A stretch of DNA of 64,000 nucleotides from Neobacillus niacini. Lineage in GTDB: Bacteria > Bacillota > Bacilli > Bacillales > Cytobacillaceae. A program made the position numbers and the translations under genes. The stretch is taken from positions 20,884 to 84,883 of the forward strand of contig NZ_JAMBOX010000020.1 of NCBI RefSeq assembly GCF_023715785.1, written 5' to 3'. A model generated the notes under the pieces. That model made no database searches and had not been told where the DNA came from. It worked only from the letters and a program-made list of their open reading frames with translations. This document shows, one piece after another, positions 63,832-64,000 of the stretch; position 1 is the stretch's first letter; each line of letters opens with the position of its first letter.

Positions 63832-63855
63832 TGCTCCACCCCGCGACAATAAGAA
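63832..63855 (-). pseudogene. tRNA-fMet 5' fragment duplicate
   Basis: 24 bp identical to 63691-63714: the first 14 bases of tRNA-fMet plus its 5' flank. The rest of a tRNA does not follow. It is a leftover of a tandem tRNA duplication and deletion between the 5S rRNA and the tRNAs. Confidence 0.7.
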
Positions 63856-63875
63856 TATAGTGTTTTAAAAACACA

Positions 63876-63992
<117 letters not shown>

Positions 63993-64000
63993 CTATTTAT

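Overview
The window comes from a low-G+C Gram-positive bacterium of the Bacillaceae. The right-hand 13 kb keeps the gene order known from Bacillus subtilis: groEL-groES with a CIRCE operator, ydiL, ydiK, rex, moaC, the ABC-F gene ydiF, tsaD-rimI-tsaB-tsaE, two tRNAs and a 5S rRNA. The left-hand 4 kb is also ordinary chromosome. It holds a mannose-family PTS (manXYZ, manZ cut by the window edge), a DUF956 gene (manO) and an unknown coiled-coil protein. The PTS leader carries what looks like a BglG/LicT-type antiterminator overlapping a terminator, plus cre-like sites.

Between these parts lies about 47 kb of accessory DNA, richer in A+T by eye. It is bounded by an exact 19-bp direct repeat (TTATTACATCATGCCGCCC, at 4286 and 51251). 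The right copy is the last codons and stop of groEL, and the left copy is a duplicate of it. A tyrosine integrase gene sits just inside the right end, and a 19-bp arm-type repeat occurs just inside both ends. I read this as an integrative element inserted in the 3' end of groEL that leaves GroEL intact. Inside it, a second tyrosine integrase (37035-38270) and an imperfect 32-bp direct repeat (7232 and 38318) suggest a nested or accreted element of about 31 kb.

The accessory region holds, in order: an FRG-domain protein and an unknown helical protein with matching leaders; a zinc-ribbon protein with a HEPN-like motif; a coupled pair with a YaaW-family membrane protein; a McrB-like AAA+ ATPase and DUF2357/McrC-like nuclease, divergent from a 1638-residue SF1 helicase fused to a Vsr-like nuclease; a small PC4-like protein; a four-gene type III restriction-modification operon (SNF2-type helicase, DUF4391, Mod, Res); and a recombinase operon of at least five mini-genes followed by two large serine recombinases, led by a long attenuator-like hairpin. 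Next come two AlpA/excisionase-like genes, each behind a copy of the same structured RNA leader, and then integrase 1. The last 13 kb before groEL holds a HExxH peptidase-like protein, a DUF2325 protein, an AraC-type response regulator with Glu at the phosphoacceptor position, a flavin reductase and a YjiH-family transporter, decayed remnants, a DUF3800 protein and integrase 2.

The most novel-looking items are the duplicated structured RNA leader before the AlpA-like genes, the recombinase operon with its mini-genes, and the convergent ydiF/tsaD intergenic region, which packs DnaA boxes and five copies of a 16-bp palindrome into about 350 bp.
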